A DNA stretch of 54,769 nucleotides from CAYNEO01 sp964396245 (GCA_964396245.1 CAYNEO010000024.1:1-54769); one strand, 5' to 3'. Shown: positions 22,561-32,656, counted from the stretch's first letter. A program made the numbers and translations. The notes: a model not told the origin generated them from the letters alone.

Positions 22561-24738
22561 ATGAAGCCACGCTCTATCTTCAGCATAATAGCGCCCTGTC
22601 TTGTTGTCCTCACCGTTTTCGGAGTCAACGTGTCTGCGGTAACGCCGCCACCGAAGACTCCAGTGTTTGTAACCTGTCCGGAATTCGTAAAGGGCTCCTA
22701 TTGCGATGGACAGCTAATGACCCATCTCTGGGCGACCGACGGCACCCGGGACAACAACCGCGCCTCGTCTATTCGCTACCATCTTGTGTCCGGACCCGGT
22801 GAGATTGACGAGCGCACGGGATTATGGTCCTGGGAATCACCTGGCAGGGAGAACATAGGCTCGTGGAAGGTCGAGGTCTCGGCATCGATCGGCAACAGCC
22901 CGGCTCATACCACACCGCCTGAGGATTATTGCTCATTTCGCGCGATCGTCGCCAACTCTCGTCCCAGGTTTCGAGGACGGTGCGGGCGGACTATCACCGC
23001 TAACGTACCGGGGACTAAAGTTATCCCATTTGCTGCCGGAGACAATGATACGTGCGATGTTGTTGAGATCTTCCTGTCATCGTTTCAGCCGGAACCCCAC
23101 GGATCAGTAGAATTCGATACTGAAACCGGAGGGCTGACATTCACTGCCGACTCATCAGATGCCGGCACAATCTTCACCGCTACCGTGGGCGCTACCGACG
23201 GCATGGACACTAGTTACTGCACAGCAATGTTCGACATAAGGCCTGCATCGGATCTATTCAAGGTCAGAATCGAGACACGCGATCCGGTTATCCCGGGGTT
23301 AGCCGTCGACGTCAACATTCTCCTCGAGAACGCATCTGCCAGCATCAGTGGATTCAATCTTCTGCTTGGCTACGATGCAGAGATGATGTCCTTTTGGGGC
23401 GCCGATGTGGGAGAGTCGAGCATATACCAGGAATGCGAGTGGGAATACTTCACGTACCGGTACGGCCCCCCGCCAGGTTGCGGCGATGCCTGTCCTTCGG
23501 GCATGGCCCGTATCGTGGGTATCGCGGAGACTAATAACGGCCCTGTACATCCGGCTTGCTTGTTACCAGACGATTCCATCATCATCATGTCTAAACTCTG
23601 GTTTATGGTTTCAGACGATCACTCGCTTGAGAACGAGTTCATACCGGTTGACTTCGTATGGGCCGAGTGCGAGGACAATTCGCTCAACAGCGAGCTGTGG
23701 GATACGCTGTTAACGGCGTATCGGGTCCTCGACAGAGAAGGACACAGAATAGTCGATAGCAATGAACTGCCGTCGTTCGCAGGTCCTCCGGATTCGTGCA
23801 CTTTCTACAGCGGCAAAGTCACAAACCGGCGACAGGTCATCTTCCAGAACGGCGGCTGCCAGGTCATCAGAAGTGATTCAATAGAAAGTCGCGGCGATAT
23901 CACTTTCGACGGTATTCCATACGGGCGTAACGATGTGCAACTCTTCGCCAGGTATCTTGTCGGGCATAATATCAATTATCCCGAAGGAATCTCTGCCGAA
24001 GACATAGCCGAGGCGGCCGATGTCAATGGCGATGGTATCCCGTGGACCATAGAGGATTTCACCTACATGGTTCGCGTGATGAATGAACTGCCACGCATGC
24101 CGCGACCTCCAGCGCCGTCACAGGATACACTGTTCACGCACGCCTTTGGCGACCTTAATTCCATAATTGCTACAGGCAGAGATTCACTCGGCGCTGCACT
24201 TTTCACGTTCCCCGCCGAAGTGACACCGCACTTCACGGGCGATAACATGACCATGATATGGAACACCGTCGCAGGGGAGACCCGAGTTCTCTTCTATAAC
24301 GATCGGCGCGGTTTTGCCTTCATCAAGGAACTGCGTTTCTCGTATGATGGTCCGAACGGGCTGAAAGAGGTCGTTGCCGCAACATCCATGGGGCGCAGAT
24401 ATCCGACTCATATCGACACTCCCACCGAGGTCGTCGAAGAACCTTCGGACATTCTGCCCAAATACCCGGCTCTCTACCAGAATTTCCCCAATCCGTTCAA
24501 TATCACGACTACTATCACCTTTGATCTGCCTCGCGCCGCTGATGTCAGGATCGACATATTCGATATCACCGGTCGCTGGGTGAACACGCTCCGTGACGGT
24601 TTCATGTCGGCAGGCCGCCGGAGTATCATCTGGGATGGAACCGACCATTCGGGAAATGTCGTCGCATCCGGAGTCTATCTGTACCGGATCAAAGCCGACA
24701 GCTTCGTGGAATCCAGAAAAATGCTACTGTTGAAATAG
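22561..24738 (+). CDS. Secreted protein with cohesin-like, dockerin-like and T9SS-type C-terminal domains
   Basis: A 725-residue exported protein. ATG 22561 has GGGAGG 6 nt upstream and starts a signal peptide (ending GVNVSA). An in-frame TTG 21 nt earlier is less likely. Residues about 225-395 resemble a cohesin-like beta-sandwich (FKVRIETRDPVIPGLAVDV, then NISLL-type strands and GFNLLLGYDAEMMSFWGAD). Residues about 440-510 hold two dockerin-like calcium hands (GDITFDGIPYGRNDVQLF and AADVNGDGIPWTIEDFTYM). The last 90 residues are a FlgD/Por-type sorting domain (LYQNFPNPFN, then FDITGRWVNTL, WDGTDHSGNVVASGVYLYR). This implies Type IX-like secretion and surface or scaffold attachment. Binding partners are unknown. 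Confidence 0.8.
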   Translation: MKPRSIFSIIAPCLVVLTVFGVNVSAVTPPPKTPVFVTCPEFVKGSYCDGQLMTHLWATDGTRDNNRASSIRYHLVSGPGEIDERTGLWSWESPGRENIGSWKVEVSASIGNSPAHTTPPEDYCSFRAIVANSRPRFRGRCGRTITANVPGTKVIPFAAGDNDTCDVVEIFLSSFQPEPHGSVEFDTETGGLTFTADSSDAGTIFTATVGATDGMDTSYCTAMFDIRPASDLFKVRIETRDPVIPGLAVDVNILLENASASISGFNLLLGYDAEMMSFWGADVGESSIYQECEWEYFTYRYGPPPGCGDACPSGMARIVGIAETNNGPVHPACLLPDDSIIIMSKLWFMVSDDHSLENEFIPVDFVWAECEDNSLNSELWDTLLTAYRVLDREGHRIVDSNELPSFAGPPDSCTFYSGKVTNRRQVIFQNGGCQVIRSDSIESRGDITFDGIPYGRNDVQLFARYLVGHNINYPEGISAEDIAEAADVNGDGIPWTIEDFTYMVRVMNELPRMPRPPAPSQDTLFTHAFGDLNSIIATGRDSLGAALFTFPAEVTPHFTGDNMTMIWNTVAGETRVLFYNDRRGFAFIKELRFSYDGPNGLKEVVAATSMGRRYPTHIDTPTEVVEEPSDILPKYPALYQNFPNPFNITTTITFDLPRAADVRIDIFDITGRWVNTLRDGFMSAGRRSIIWDGTDHSGNVVASGVYLYRIKADSFVESRKMLLLK

Positions 24739-24772
24739 GTTTGTCCCCTCACAAAACCGTACAGCAGTACAC

Positions 24773-24812
24773 GTATACGGCCGTAGCATAAACGCACGGC
24801 CGTATATTTATT
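24773..24812 (+). terminator. Hairpin terminator after the secreted protein gene
   Basis: ATACGGCCGT and ACGGCCGTAT form a ten-base-pair stem around a loop, followed by ATTTATTTG. It lies about 37 bp past the stop. Confidence 0.7.
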
Positions 24813-24875
24813 TGTGTCCGGACGTTGTTGTCGCTATACTGTCCGAAACGCAACGGTGAACTCAGCGGACGGACG

Positions 24876-26120
24876 ATGACAGCAAGAGCAGGAAACATCA
24901 TCCTCATCGGTATGATCGCCGGCGCCGTTCTCGGCGCCCTCGGCGGTTACTATCTCCCCGGTGTCTTCCATCAGCTGGCCTTTCTCGGCCACATGTTTCT
25001 GAATGCGCTGAAAATGATCGTCGTGCCGCTGATCGTCGCTTCGATGATCGTCGGCGTAACTTCACTCGGCGATGTCAGTCGTCTCGGCCGCACCACAGGT
25101 AAGACCCTGCTGTACTATCTCGTCACAACGGGGTTCTCGGTTGTAATCGGTCTGCTGATGGTTAATCTGATTCATCCGGGTGTTGGCGTTGAGTTCTTCG
25201 GCGGCGAGATTCCCGAGGATGTCCTTCACGCGCAGGGGAAGACGCTGATCGATGTTGTGACAGGGCTAATCCCATCGAACATTATCAAATCCGCAGCCGA
25301 GGGCGACATCCTTCCGCTGATCGTTTTCTCGCTTCTCTTCGGCGGTGTCCTGACCGCCATAGGGGAGAAGGGCAAACCGGTGATCGCGTTTTTCGACGGT
25401 GTGAACGTAGCCGTCATGAAAATTGTAATCCTCATCATCTATTTTGCCCCGATAGGCGTTCTCTCGATCATCGGCGATATCGTTTCGCAAAAGCGGGACA
25501 TGCTGGGTGAGTTGATATCCGGACTGGGGCTTTACATAGTCACTGTCCTCGCCGGACTGACCATACACGCCTTTGTCATCCTCCCGCTGATCCTGAAACT
25601 CTTTGGCAAGAAGAACCCGGTGGAGTACGCGGTCAATATGGGCCAGGCGCTGGCGACAGCCTTCACAACTGCCTCTTCTTCGGCAACTCTGCCCCTGACA
25701 ATGGAGCTGGTCGAAGAACGAAACAAAGTCGATCATCGCGCCGCATCGTTCGTGCTTCCCCTCGGAGCTACGATCAACATGGACGGCACTGCGATGTATG
25801 AGGCGGTCGCGGCGTTGTTTATTGCTCAGATTTATGGTGTGGACCTCTCGCTCGGCCAGCAAATCGTCATTTTCCTTACGGCCACGCTGGCATCGATCGG
25901 CGCCGCGGGCATCCCGCACGCCGGAACGGTCATGATGGTCTTTGTGCTGTCGGCGGTTGGGCTCCCATTGGAGGGAATAGGCCTCATCTGGGCGGTGGAC
26001 TGGTTCCTCGACCGCTGCCGGACAACCGTAAATGTGTGGGGCGATTCGGTCGGCGCGGCGGTCATCGGGGAGACATCGGAGATGAAGTCTTTTGTCCCGA
26101 TAGAGCCTCGGGCGGATTGA
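24876..26120 (+). CDS. Dicarboxylate/amino acid:cation symporter (DAACS family, GltP/DctA type)
   Basis: A 414-residue inner-membrane carrier. ATG 24876 begins at the natural N-terminus (MTARAGNIILIGMIAGAVLG). A 17-codon extension to a TTG looks non-coding. About eight membrane helices and two re-entrant loops are present. The signature serine-rich loop TTASSSATLP and the NMDGT motif (GATINMDGTAMYEAVAALF) that forms the cation and substrate sites are intact. It imports glutamate, aspartate or C4-dicarboxylates with Na+ or H+. The exact substrate cannot be read from sequence. The ribosome site (GGACGG) is weak. It is followed by 100 bp and then the cydAB operon, which has its own promoter. Confidence 0.93.
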   Translation: MTARAGNIILIGMIAGAVLGALGGYYLPGVFHQLAFLGHMFLNALKMIVVPLIVASMIVGVTSLGDVSRLGRTTGKTLLYYLVTTGFSVVIGLLMVNLIHPGVGVEFFGGEIPEDVLHAQGKTLIDVVTGLIPSNIIKSAAEGDILPLIVFSLLFGGVLTAIGEKGKPVIAFFDGVNVAVMKIVILIIYFAPIGVLSIIGDIVSQKRDMLGELISGLGLYIVTVLAGLTIHAFVILPLILKLFGKKNPVEYAVNMGQALATAFTTASSSATLPLTMELVEERNKVDHRAASFVLPLGATINMDGTAMYEAVAALFIAQIYGVDLSLGQQIVIFLTATLASIGAAGIPHAGTVMMVFVLSAVGLPLEGIGLIWAVDWFLDRCRTTVNVWGDSVGAAVIGETSEMKSFVPIEPRAD

Positions 26121-26144
26121 ACGCTCAATAGCCTCCTTTTAGCA

Positions 26145-26173
26145 TTGACATCGATTATCACACCCTATTATTT
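26145..26173 (+). promoter_or_regulatory. Candidate promoter of cydAB
   Basis: TTGACA (26145-26150), a 17-bp spacer, and TTATTT (26168-26173). A TATTAT at 26166 has a short 15-bp spacing. No clear FNR or ArcA site is visible. Confidence 0.5.
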
Positions 26174-26221
26174 CTCTGTCGACTCCGAATTTGAACAGCC
26201 TCAACACGCAGGAGAGACAGG

Positions 26222-27568
26222 ATGGATGTTGAAATACTGTCCCGGATCCAGTTTGCATTCACGATAGGTTTCCATTATATCTTTCCGCCGATGACCATCG
26301 GCCTTGGCCTGCTGCTCGTCATTATGGAGGCGATGTACCTCAAGACGAAGAAGGAGGTCTACGAACACATGACCCGTTTCTGGGTCAAGGTCTTCGGCCT
26401 GATTTTCGCCCTGGGCGTGGCGACCGGTATCGTCATGGAATTCCAGTTTGGCACGAACTGGTCACAGTATTCGCGGTTTGTCGGCGATGTGTTTGGCAGC
26501 GCCCTGGCCGCCGAAGGCGTCTTTGCGTTCTTTCTCGAGTCCGGTTTCCTGGCCATATTGCTCTTCGGCTGGGATAAGGTCAAGCCGGGGACACACTTCT
26601 TTGCGACCATAATGGTGATGTTCGGGGCTCACTTCAGCGCCATCTGGATCGTGGTCGCCAACTCCTGGCAGCAGACACCTGCCGGATTTCAGCTTGTGGA
26701 GAGAGGCGGCATGATGCGCGCGGAACTCGTCAATTTCTGGCAAGCCGTCTTCAATCCGTCATTCCTTGATCGTATCAGCCACGTCTTCATGGGGACCTGG
26801 CAGGCCGGCGCATTTTTGGTCATAAGTGTCAGCGCGTTCTACTTACTGAAAAACAGACACAGCGAGTTCGCCCGAAAATCAATCAAGATCGCGCTCGTAC
26901 TGGCAGCTGTGGCCTCGATTCTTCAGCTTGCATCAGGCGATCAGAGCGGAAAAAAACTGGCCGACACCCAGCCCGCCAAACTGGCGGCCTTCGAGGGTAT
27001 CTATCCGCCTGACGAGCCCGCCGGTCTCTGGCTGTTCGGATGGGTCGATGAAAACAGCCAGGAAGTCAAATACGGCATCCAGATTCCCGGAATGCTGAGT
27101 TGGCTGGTGCACGGCAGCAGCGACGCGCCAATCAAGGGTCTGAATTCCTTCGAGCCCGGTGACAGACCGCCCGTGAACACCGTCTTCCAATCGTACCACG
27201 CCATGGTCGCAATCGGCTTCGCCTTGATCCTGATTGCTCTGTTAGGCATATTCTTCTGGTGGCGAGGCACCCTGTTTGGACACCGATGGCTTCTATGGAT
27301 ATTCGTCTTTTCGGTTCTTGGCCCTCAACTTGCCAATCAACTGGGTTGGTTCTCAGCCGAGGTCGGACGGCAGCCCTGGATTGTCTACAATTACCTGCGT
27401 ACGTCCGAGGCATTCTCGGTCAGCGTGACTACCGGTGAGGTGATCACGTCGCTCATACTGTTCGGATTGGTGTACCTGCTGCTGTTCATCCTGTTCATCT
27501 TCCTGCTGAACGAGAAAATCCAGGCCGGACCGGAACACGTCAAGACAGAGGAGGGACACAGGGCATGA
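26222..27568 (+). CDS. cydA: Cytochrome bd oxidase subunit I
   Basis: A 448-residue quinol oxidase subunit that binds hemes b558, b595 and d. His18 in TIGFHYIFPP is the counterpart of the conserved N-terminal heme ligand. EFQFGTNWSQYSRFVGDVFG and FFLESGFLAILLFGWD are CydA signature stretches, and GRQPW (382-386) is the invariant motif. The Q-loop between about 235 and 310 is of the short type, which is why the protein is shorter than the E. coli enzyme (about 522). It reduces oxygen with high affinity at the inner membrane. GCAGGAGA precedes the ATG. cydB overlaps by 4 bp. No cydX-like peptide is visible after cydB. Confidence 0.96.
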   Translation: MDVEILSRIQFAFTIGFHYIFPPMTIGLGLLLVIMEAMYLKTKKEVYEHMTRFWVKVFGLIFALGVATGIVMEFQFGTNWSQYSRFVGDVFGSALAAEGVFAFFLESGFLAILLFGWDKVKPGTHFFATIMVMFGAHFSAIWIVVANSWQQTPAGFQLVERGGMMRAELVNFWQAVFNPSFLDRISHVFMGTWQAGAFLVISVSAFYLLKNRHSEFARKSIKIALVLAAVASILQLASGDQSGKKLADTQPAKLAAFEGIYPPDEPAGLWLFGWVDENSQEVKYGIQIPGMLSWLVHGSSDAPIKGLNSFEPGDRPPVNTVFQSYHAMVAIGFALILIALLGIFFWWRGTLFGHRWLLWIFVFSVLGPQLANQLGWFSAEVGRQPWIVYNYLRTSEAFSVSVTTGEVITSLILFGLVYLLLFILFIFLLNEKIQAGPEHVKTEEGHRA

Positions 27569-28587
27569 GTTTCGATCTCAATACTATCTGGTTTATCCTG
27601 GTCGGGATACTTTTTTCAGGGTATGCTATCCTCGACGGTTTCGATCTGGGTGTGGGTGCCCTTCATTTGTTCACCAAAACCGATGAAGAACGTCGCCTGA
27701 TGATAAACTCCATCGGTCCGGTCTGGGATGGCAACGAAGTCTGGCTCGTCACCGGCGGCGGCGCCCTCTTTGCCGCGTTCCCCGGGGTCTATGCTACCGC
27801 TTTTTCCGGCTTCTACATCGCTCTGATGTTCCTTCTATTTGCGCTCATCTTCCGCGCGGCGGCGATTGAATTCCGCGGGAAGCGTGAATCCCGTCGGTGG
27901 CGCCGAATCTGGGATATCAGCTTTAGTGTCAGCAGCATTCTCTCGGCGCTTCTCATCGGTATCGCCCTTGGAAATATCGCCTACGGCGTCCCCCTGACCG
28001 CCGAGCACGAATACATGGGCCATTTGATCGGTCTGCTTCGGCCATATCCCATAATCGTCGGGATAACAACCGTGGCGCTGTTCATGATGCATGCCTCGAT
28101 CTATGTAGTGCTCAAGACCGAAGGAGAACTTCAGGCCAGAGTTCGCGAGTGGGTCAGGAATACCATCATCTTCTTCGTCATCACCTATATTATGACCACG
28201 ATGCTGACATTGATATATGTGCCGCACATGAAGGATATGCTGGTCAATACCCCGGTCCTGTTTATCGTCCCGTTCCTCAACATCCTGGCCATTGCCAATA
28301 TCCCGCGCGAGGTGTACCACGGTCGTGATTTTCGGGCCTTCCTGTCGTCATCGGTTTCCGTCCTGCTTCTGCTTTCGCTCTTCGGAATCGGCATGTATCC
28401 CGACATGATATTTTCGAGGCCGAATCCGGAACACAGTCTGACAATCTATAACGCCTCGTCATCTCACGCGACACTGGAGATCATGCTCATTATCGCCGCT
28501 ATCGGCATGCCCCTTGTGCTCGCCTACACGACCAGCATCTATTGGATATTCAGGGGCAAAGTGAAACTGGATTCCAGCAGTTATTGA
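27565..28587 (+). CDS. cydB: Cytochrome bd oxidase subunit II
   Basis: A 340-residue, eight-helix partner of CydA. The N-terminus FSGYAILDGFDLGVGALHLF and the following GPVWDGNEVWLVTGGGALFAAFP are diagnostic for CydB. Its ATG overlaps the cydA stop (ATGA), so the two are translationally coupled. With CydA it forms the terminal oxidase, giving the organism oxygen respiration or oxygen scavenging in addition to the cytochrome c chain encoded further right. A strong hairpin terminator follows at 28613. Confidence 0.96.
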   Translation: MSFDLNTIWFILVGILFSGYAILDGFDLGVGALHLFTKTDEERRLMINSIGPVWDGNEVWLVTGGGALFAAFPGVYATAFSGFYIALMFLLFALIFRAAAIEFRGKRESRRWRRIWDISFSVSSILSALLIGIALGNIAYGVPLTAEHEYMGHLIGLLRPYPIIVGITTVALFMMHASIYVVLKTEGELQARVREWVRNTIIFFVITYIMTTMLTLIYVPHMKDMLVNTPVLFIVPFLNILAIANIPREVYHGRDFRAFLSSSVSVLLLLSLFGIGMYPDMIFSRPNPEHSLTIYNASSSHATLEIMLIIAAIGMPLVLAYTTSIYWIFRGKVKLDSSSY

Positions 28588-28612
28588 CACTTGGTGCAAC
28601 CGACATCTTATA

Positions 28613-28650
28613 GAAAGCCGCCCCGGGATTTGCCCGGAGCGGCTTTTCAT
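28613..28650. terminator. Terminator between cydB and the convergent propeller gene
   Basis: AAAGCCGC(C)CCGGG pairs with CCCGG(A)GCGGCTTTT around a short loop. There are T residues on the right and A residues on the left, so it can act for both convergent genes. Confidence 0.85.
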
Positions 28651-28673
28651 TTGTCGCGGTCAGCTTGTGGGCG

Positions 28674-31600
28674 CTATTGACAGGGCGCCGTCTCCATGTG
28701 TGAGATATATATATTGTCAATGAGGCGCGTGACATCGGCAAGGTTAGCCTGGCCGTCGGTACTACCATCCGTGTTGCCGTTGGCATCACAACACAGGGGA
28801 GCGTGGCTCAGGTAAACATGATCAATGAGCGTGGTAATGTCGGCCAGGTTGCGTTCACCCAGTGTATCACAGTTGGTGTTGCCGGTATACCCGCCGGTAT
28901 AGAGGCCGCAACAGCCGCAGCTCTCGCCCAGATACGTCTTGATCCATTGAGTCGCTGCCGTAACATCGGCCCGAAGGTCGGCGACCGTTCCGGATTGTGT
29001 GGTTGCGATCATGGCAAATATATACAGTGTATCATCGGGAAGCAGTGTAATATTGCCGGCATATGTCATGACCGAGTGAAGATCGGTCGGGCTTCCCGAG
29101 TAGGCCCGCAATCCGGCCTGGGCCATGTTGTTGTAAAGCTCCGTGGGCACGAATCCGCCGGTCGGGTAGATCCAGTAGGCGTTCAGGTCAACATAGCCGC
29201 TATACGGTCGAGACTGGTCAAGGGAACAGGTGTCATTGTTCTTGTACCAGCCCAGTAAGGCCATAGCGCCGAAACGCTCGTCGTTGGGCGTGCAGCCGCC
29301 ACCAAACTCCGCGCCATACTGGTAGATCATCTTGTAGGTTGTGTCATACCCGCCGTAATTGTCCGATGCGTTATCCGATGGAATATCCCAGTCGACGGCG
29401 TCACCGACATAAACGCCTGCGTGGGACGCGCCGTCATAGGAAAACACCTTCAATCGCTGAATGACGTAACCACAATTCGATGGTTGTTTGGGGGCCCACC
29501 ATGTCTTCTCAAGTGCGATAGCCATATCTTTCGTGAGCATCGTTCCTGACTCGAAAACATCGTAATCGGATGTCGTGACTGTCGGAACAGTAGGATTCAG
29601 GTCATTGATCAGGAGGAAGGGTTGACTTCCAAAAGCCGATGTGCTGGCGATTACCTCGGTACCGTTATCGTATGCGACAACGGCTGATGCGTCGAATATG
29701 TAGACGCCCGCGCCGGGATCACAATCGCCGACATCCAGGTAATCTAGTGTCGCGCCTTCGTCGTCGGCTCCGAACCGACCGTTATTCGCGACCAGCAGTT
29801 TCTTGCATGTCGTGGCCACCGTGTCGAATGTAAGGGTTCCAAAGTCGCATATGTCGCCGATGCCGTCATTATCAGCGTCTGCCTGATCCGGATTGTAAAC
29901 GTACGGGCAATTGTCATCCGGACATGTGTTGGCCGCATATCCCGGATTCCCGAACCCGTCGTGGTCCGTATCAGTGCACGAGTCACAGGCATCGCCGACC
30001 ATGTCATAGTCGGCATCCTCCTGGTACGGGTTGTAGACAAGCGGACAATTATCGCAGGCGTCACCGATTCCATCGCCGTCGGAGTCGGTCAGGTCGTCAC
30101 ATTCTATGGTCGTTTTGAATGTGGACCGGCCGTGCGTTCCCGCTACGAGGATGCCGGTCGGATAATGATATGCCAGGTCGTGTACCGTGGTTACGGGCAG
30201 ACCCGTGCCGAACGGCGTCCAGGTGGTACCGAGGTTCTTGGTTACGAAAACGCCGACGTCCGTGCCGACATACAACGTGCTGTCGTTGTGAAAATCGACT
30301 ATGACGTCATTCACCGGTGCGTCCGGTAGATCGCCTGAGATCGGCGTCCAGGAAGCCCCATAATCTGTCGTGCGTTGGACGTGTGCGTAAAACTCGCCGT
30401 ATTGCCGGTAACCGGATAACGAAACATACGCAATCGAGGCGTCGAAGGGATCGACCGTGACCCGGGTCACCCAGCGATTGGGCAGCCCGTAGCTCGGATT
30501 CCATGTTGCGCCACCGTCGGTCGTCACCCAGACCTGCCCGGTGGTGCTGCCGCAGTACACGACATCGCCGTCATCGCGTCCCACATCGATTGTCGTGATA
30601 GTGCCGCTTGTCAGGTCCGGGCTTATTGCCGCCCAGCTATCAGCGCCGTCGGTCGTCTTGTAGATGTGATCGGATCCGTAATAGAGCACTTCCGGATTAT
30701 TGGGATCCATGGCGATAGGCGTATTCCAGTTGGTAGGATCATCCGGATTGATTCCGTTCAGTGCCGATGAAAACGACAGACCGCCGTCGGTCGATTTTCT
30801 GAGACTGCCGTACTGGTACTCCGCATAGACGATATCCGGATTGGAATAATCCACGAGCGCGTAGAACCCGTCACCGCCGAGAATTTGATCCCAGCCGTCG
30901 AGAGCGCCGGTCTTGGTCCTCATCGTGCCGTTGTCCTGGGTCCCGCCATAGATGCGCTCGGGATTCTGGTAGTCAAGAGAAATCGCGTAGAATTGCGTAC
31001 TGGGCTGGGATGTGAGGTGATTCCACGACGCTCCACCGTTGTTTGAGTAGTACACGCCGCCGTCGTTGCCGATATAGAGCACATTCGGATCAGTGGGGAG
31101 TATGTACATCGCGTGCTGATCTACATGAGGTCCACCGGTCGTGATGTTCGAGAGACTATTCCCGCCGTCCGTGCTCTTCCAGACATCGAGTCCGCTGGGA
31201 TAGACTTGATCAGGATAACCCGGTGCAACTCTGATCTGTCCGAAGTACCAGCCTCCCGACCACGAGGCATTGAGGTCCCCAAGAACGCCGTCATTGGTCC
31301 TGGTCCAATTCACGCCAATATCGGTGCTCTTGTACAGGCCGTAGAAGTTGCCGTTGCCGTCGTTGATGAGAAGATAACATGTCGTTGACAGGGGATCTAT
31401 TGTCACTCCCATTCTGCCGGCGTCTATTGACGTCGGGGGGAGACCTCCGGTGCCGGAGACCTTCGTAAAGGTATCCCCGTGATCGTCCGATCGCCACAGC
31501 GCCGAGTTTGGACCGGCGTAACGTTCCCACATGGCGGCCAGGACTACGCCGCTGTCCGGGTGTATCGCAACATCGATACAGCCCACGTTATCCGCTACGT

Positions 31601-32357
31601 AAAGCATCCTCTGCCACGTTGCCCCGCCGTCTTCCGAACGGTACAAGCCTCTATCGGGATTGTTGCCGCCGAACGTCCTGCCGAATACCGCGACAAATAT
31701 CCGCTGGTTGTCATTTGGATCCACCACGATGCGCCCGATTCGATAGCTGTTGGGCAGTCCGATATTCGTCCACGTCGCGCCCGCGTTGGTCGATTTGTAG
31801 ATGCCGGTTCCCTCGTAGGTATCCGAGGCCGGGTTTACCTCGCCGGTCCCGATATACACTGTGTTGGGATCGGTCGGGTCGATTGCCACCGCTCCGATTC
31901 CGGGCGTTCCCTGCTCATCGAATATCGGCGTCCACGACGCACCAAGGTCGGTGGATTTGAACACTCCTCCGGCCGCTGCCGCCGCGTAGATCGTACTCGG
32001 CTGAGAGGGGTGAACGGCGAGATCCGTGATTCGTCCCGGAATATTAGTCGGTCCGGACTCCTCCCATGTTGGCGTTGTCGCGCCGAGGGCAGTCTGCCGC
32101 GCAACCATCCGTGCTGCCTTGTCGACCGCCTCACGGTGCTCGAGAATCGGAATCGAGTCATAAGGGTAGGCCCGCTGACGGAAAAACCAGTCACTTGGCC
32201 GTCTCTCCGCTCGCGGAATCTTGCCGTTATTCTTCATCAAATAGTAACCGAATTGCTCGCGGTAGCTGACCGTCTTCTCGCTCTTTCCGGTCAGAAACAG
32301 CAGCGATCCGAAAGTCACAAGCAAAAGGGCCGCAACGCCGAACCAGAGCTTTTTCAT
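28674..32357 (-). CDS. Large secreted beta-propeller protein with thrombospondin type 3 repeats and C-terminal dockerin-like module
   Basis: A 1227-residue exported protein with a short N-terminal hydrophobic signal (MKKLWFGVAALLLVTFGSLLF). Residues about 70-760 contain many VPS10/sortilin- or BNR-like propeller repeats (GGVFKSTDLGASWTPIF, GIYKSTNAGATWTNIG, WRSDDHGDTFTKV, VWVTTDGGATWNPSYG), probably two propellers. Residues about 765-850 hold calcium-binding thrombospondin type 3 repeats (DSDGDGIGDACDNCP, DADNDGIGDICD). A further domain of unknown fold spans about 850-1140. The last 75 residues form a dockerin-like pair of hands (NLADITTLIDHVYLS and NLADVTRLIDNIYIS) with CC pairs. GAGAGGAC precedes the ATG. 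It probably acts at the cell surface, and the propellers may bind carbohydrate or protein. No catalytic motif was recognised. Confidence 0.85.
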   Translation of the reverse strand: MKKLWFGVAALLLVTFGSLLFLTGKSEKTVSYREQFGYYLMKNNGKIPRAERRPSDWFFRQRAYPYDSIPILEHREAVDKAARMVARQTALGATTPTWEESGPTNIPGRITDLAVHPSQPSTIYAAAAAGGVFKSTDLGASWTPIFDEQGTPGIGAVAIDPTDPNTVYIGTGEVNPASDTYEGTGIYKSTNAGATWTNIGLPNSYRIGRIVVDPNDNQRIFVAVFGRTFGGNNPDRGLYRSEDGGATWQRMLYVADNVGCIDVAIHPDSGVVLAAMWERYAGPNSALWRSDDHGDTFTKVSGTGGLPPTSIDAGRMGVTIDPLSTTCYLLINDGNGNFYGLYKSTDIGVNWTRTNDGVLGDLNASWSGGWYFGQIRVAPGYPDQVYPSGLDVWKSTDGGNSLSNITTGGPHVDQHAMYILPTDPNVLYIGNDGGVYYSNNGGASWNHLTSQPSTQFYAISLDYQNPERIYGGTQDNGTMRTKTGALDGWDQILGGDGFYALVDYSNPDIVYAEYQYGSLRKSTDGGLSFSSALNGINPDDPTNWNTPIAMDPNNPEVLYYGSDHIYKTTDGADSWAAISPDLTSGTITTIDVGRDDGDVVYCGSTTGQVWVTTDGGATWNPSYGLPNRWVTRVTVDPFDASIAYVSLSGYRQYGEFYAHVQRTTDYGASWTPISGDLPDAPVNDVIVDFHNDSTLYVGTDVGVFVTKNLGTTWTPFGTGLPVTTVHDLAYHYPTGILVAGTHGRSTFKTTIECDDLTDSDGDGIGDACDNCPLVYNPYQEDADYDMVGDACDSCTDTDHDGFGNPGYAANTCPDDNCPYVYNPDQADADNDGIGDICDFGTLTFDTVATTCKKLLVANNGRFGADDEGATLDYLDVGDCDPGAGVYIFDASAVVAYDNGTEVIASTSAFGSQPFLLINDLNPTVPTVTTSDYDVFESGTMLTKDMAIALEKTWWAPKQPSNCGYVIQRLKVFSYDGASHAGVYVGDAVDWDIPSDNASDNYGGYDTTYKMIYQYGAEFGGGCTPNDERFGAMALLGWYKNNDTCSLDQSRPYSGYVDLNAYWIYPTGGFVPTELYNNMAQAGLRAYSGSPTDLHSVMTYAGNITLLPDDTLYIFAMIATTQSGTVADLRADVTAATQWIKTYLGESCGCCGLYTGGYTGNTNCDTLGERNLADITTLIDHVYLSHAPLCCDANGNTDGSTDGQANLADVTRLIDNIYISHMETAPCQ

Positions 32358-32656
32358 CGGATTAGTCCTCTCGCAGGTATGGCTATTTCAGGTCGTTTGA
32401 AACTACACAGAATCGTTTATCGGAATTCCTCCCAACGTGTTGTCGAGAAAGGAAGTATGTGGTTGCCACTCCAATCTAAGTATACCAACTCAGTCTCGTT
32501 TGTCAACGAGAAATGGCCCCGGGAGCCATTCTCGACCGCCGCCAAGGGGAGCCTCAGTCAGCGATCATCACCCATATTATCCGGGCTCAAGAGATGGCCC
32601 TTTTCTGTCGAAAATCCGATAAACGAGCCTCATTTCAAATCACGCAGGAGATACAC
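32358..32656. other. Divergent intergenic region
   Basis: About 299 bp between the propeller gene (minus) and the SPFH gene (plus). It must contain both promoters. I see no convincing hexamer pair, repeat or small gene. Open frame continues upstream of the SPFH start, but the real ATG is fixed by its ribosome site. Confidence 0.4.

Noticed and set aside
28674..32357. Tandem similarity along the propeller gene, considered as a possible DNA repeat array
   Set aside because: The similarity is in the protein repeats (K/RSxDxGxxW) and the DNA copies have diverged. It is ordinary beta-propeller structure, not CRISPR or satellite DNA.
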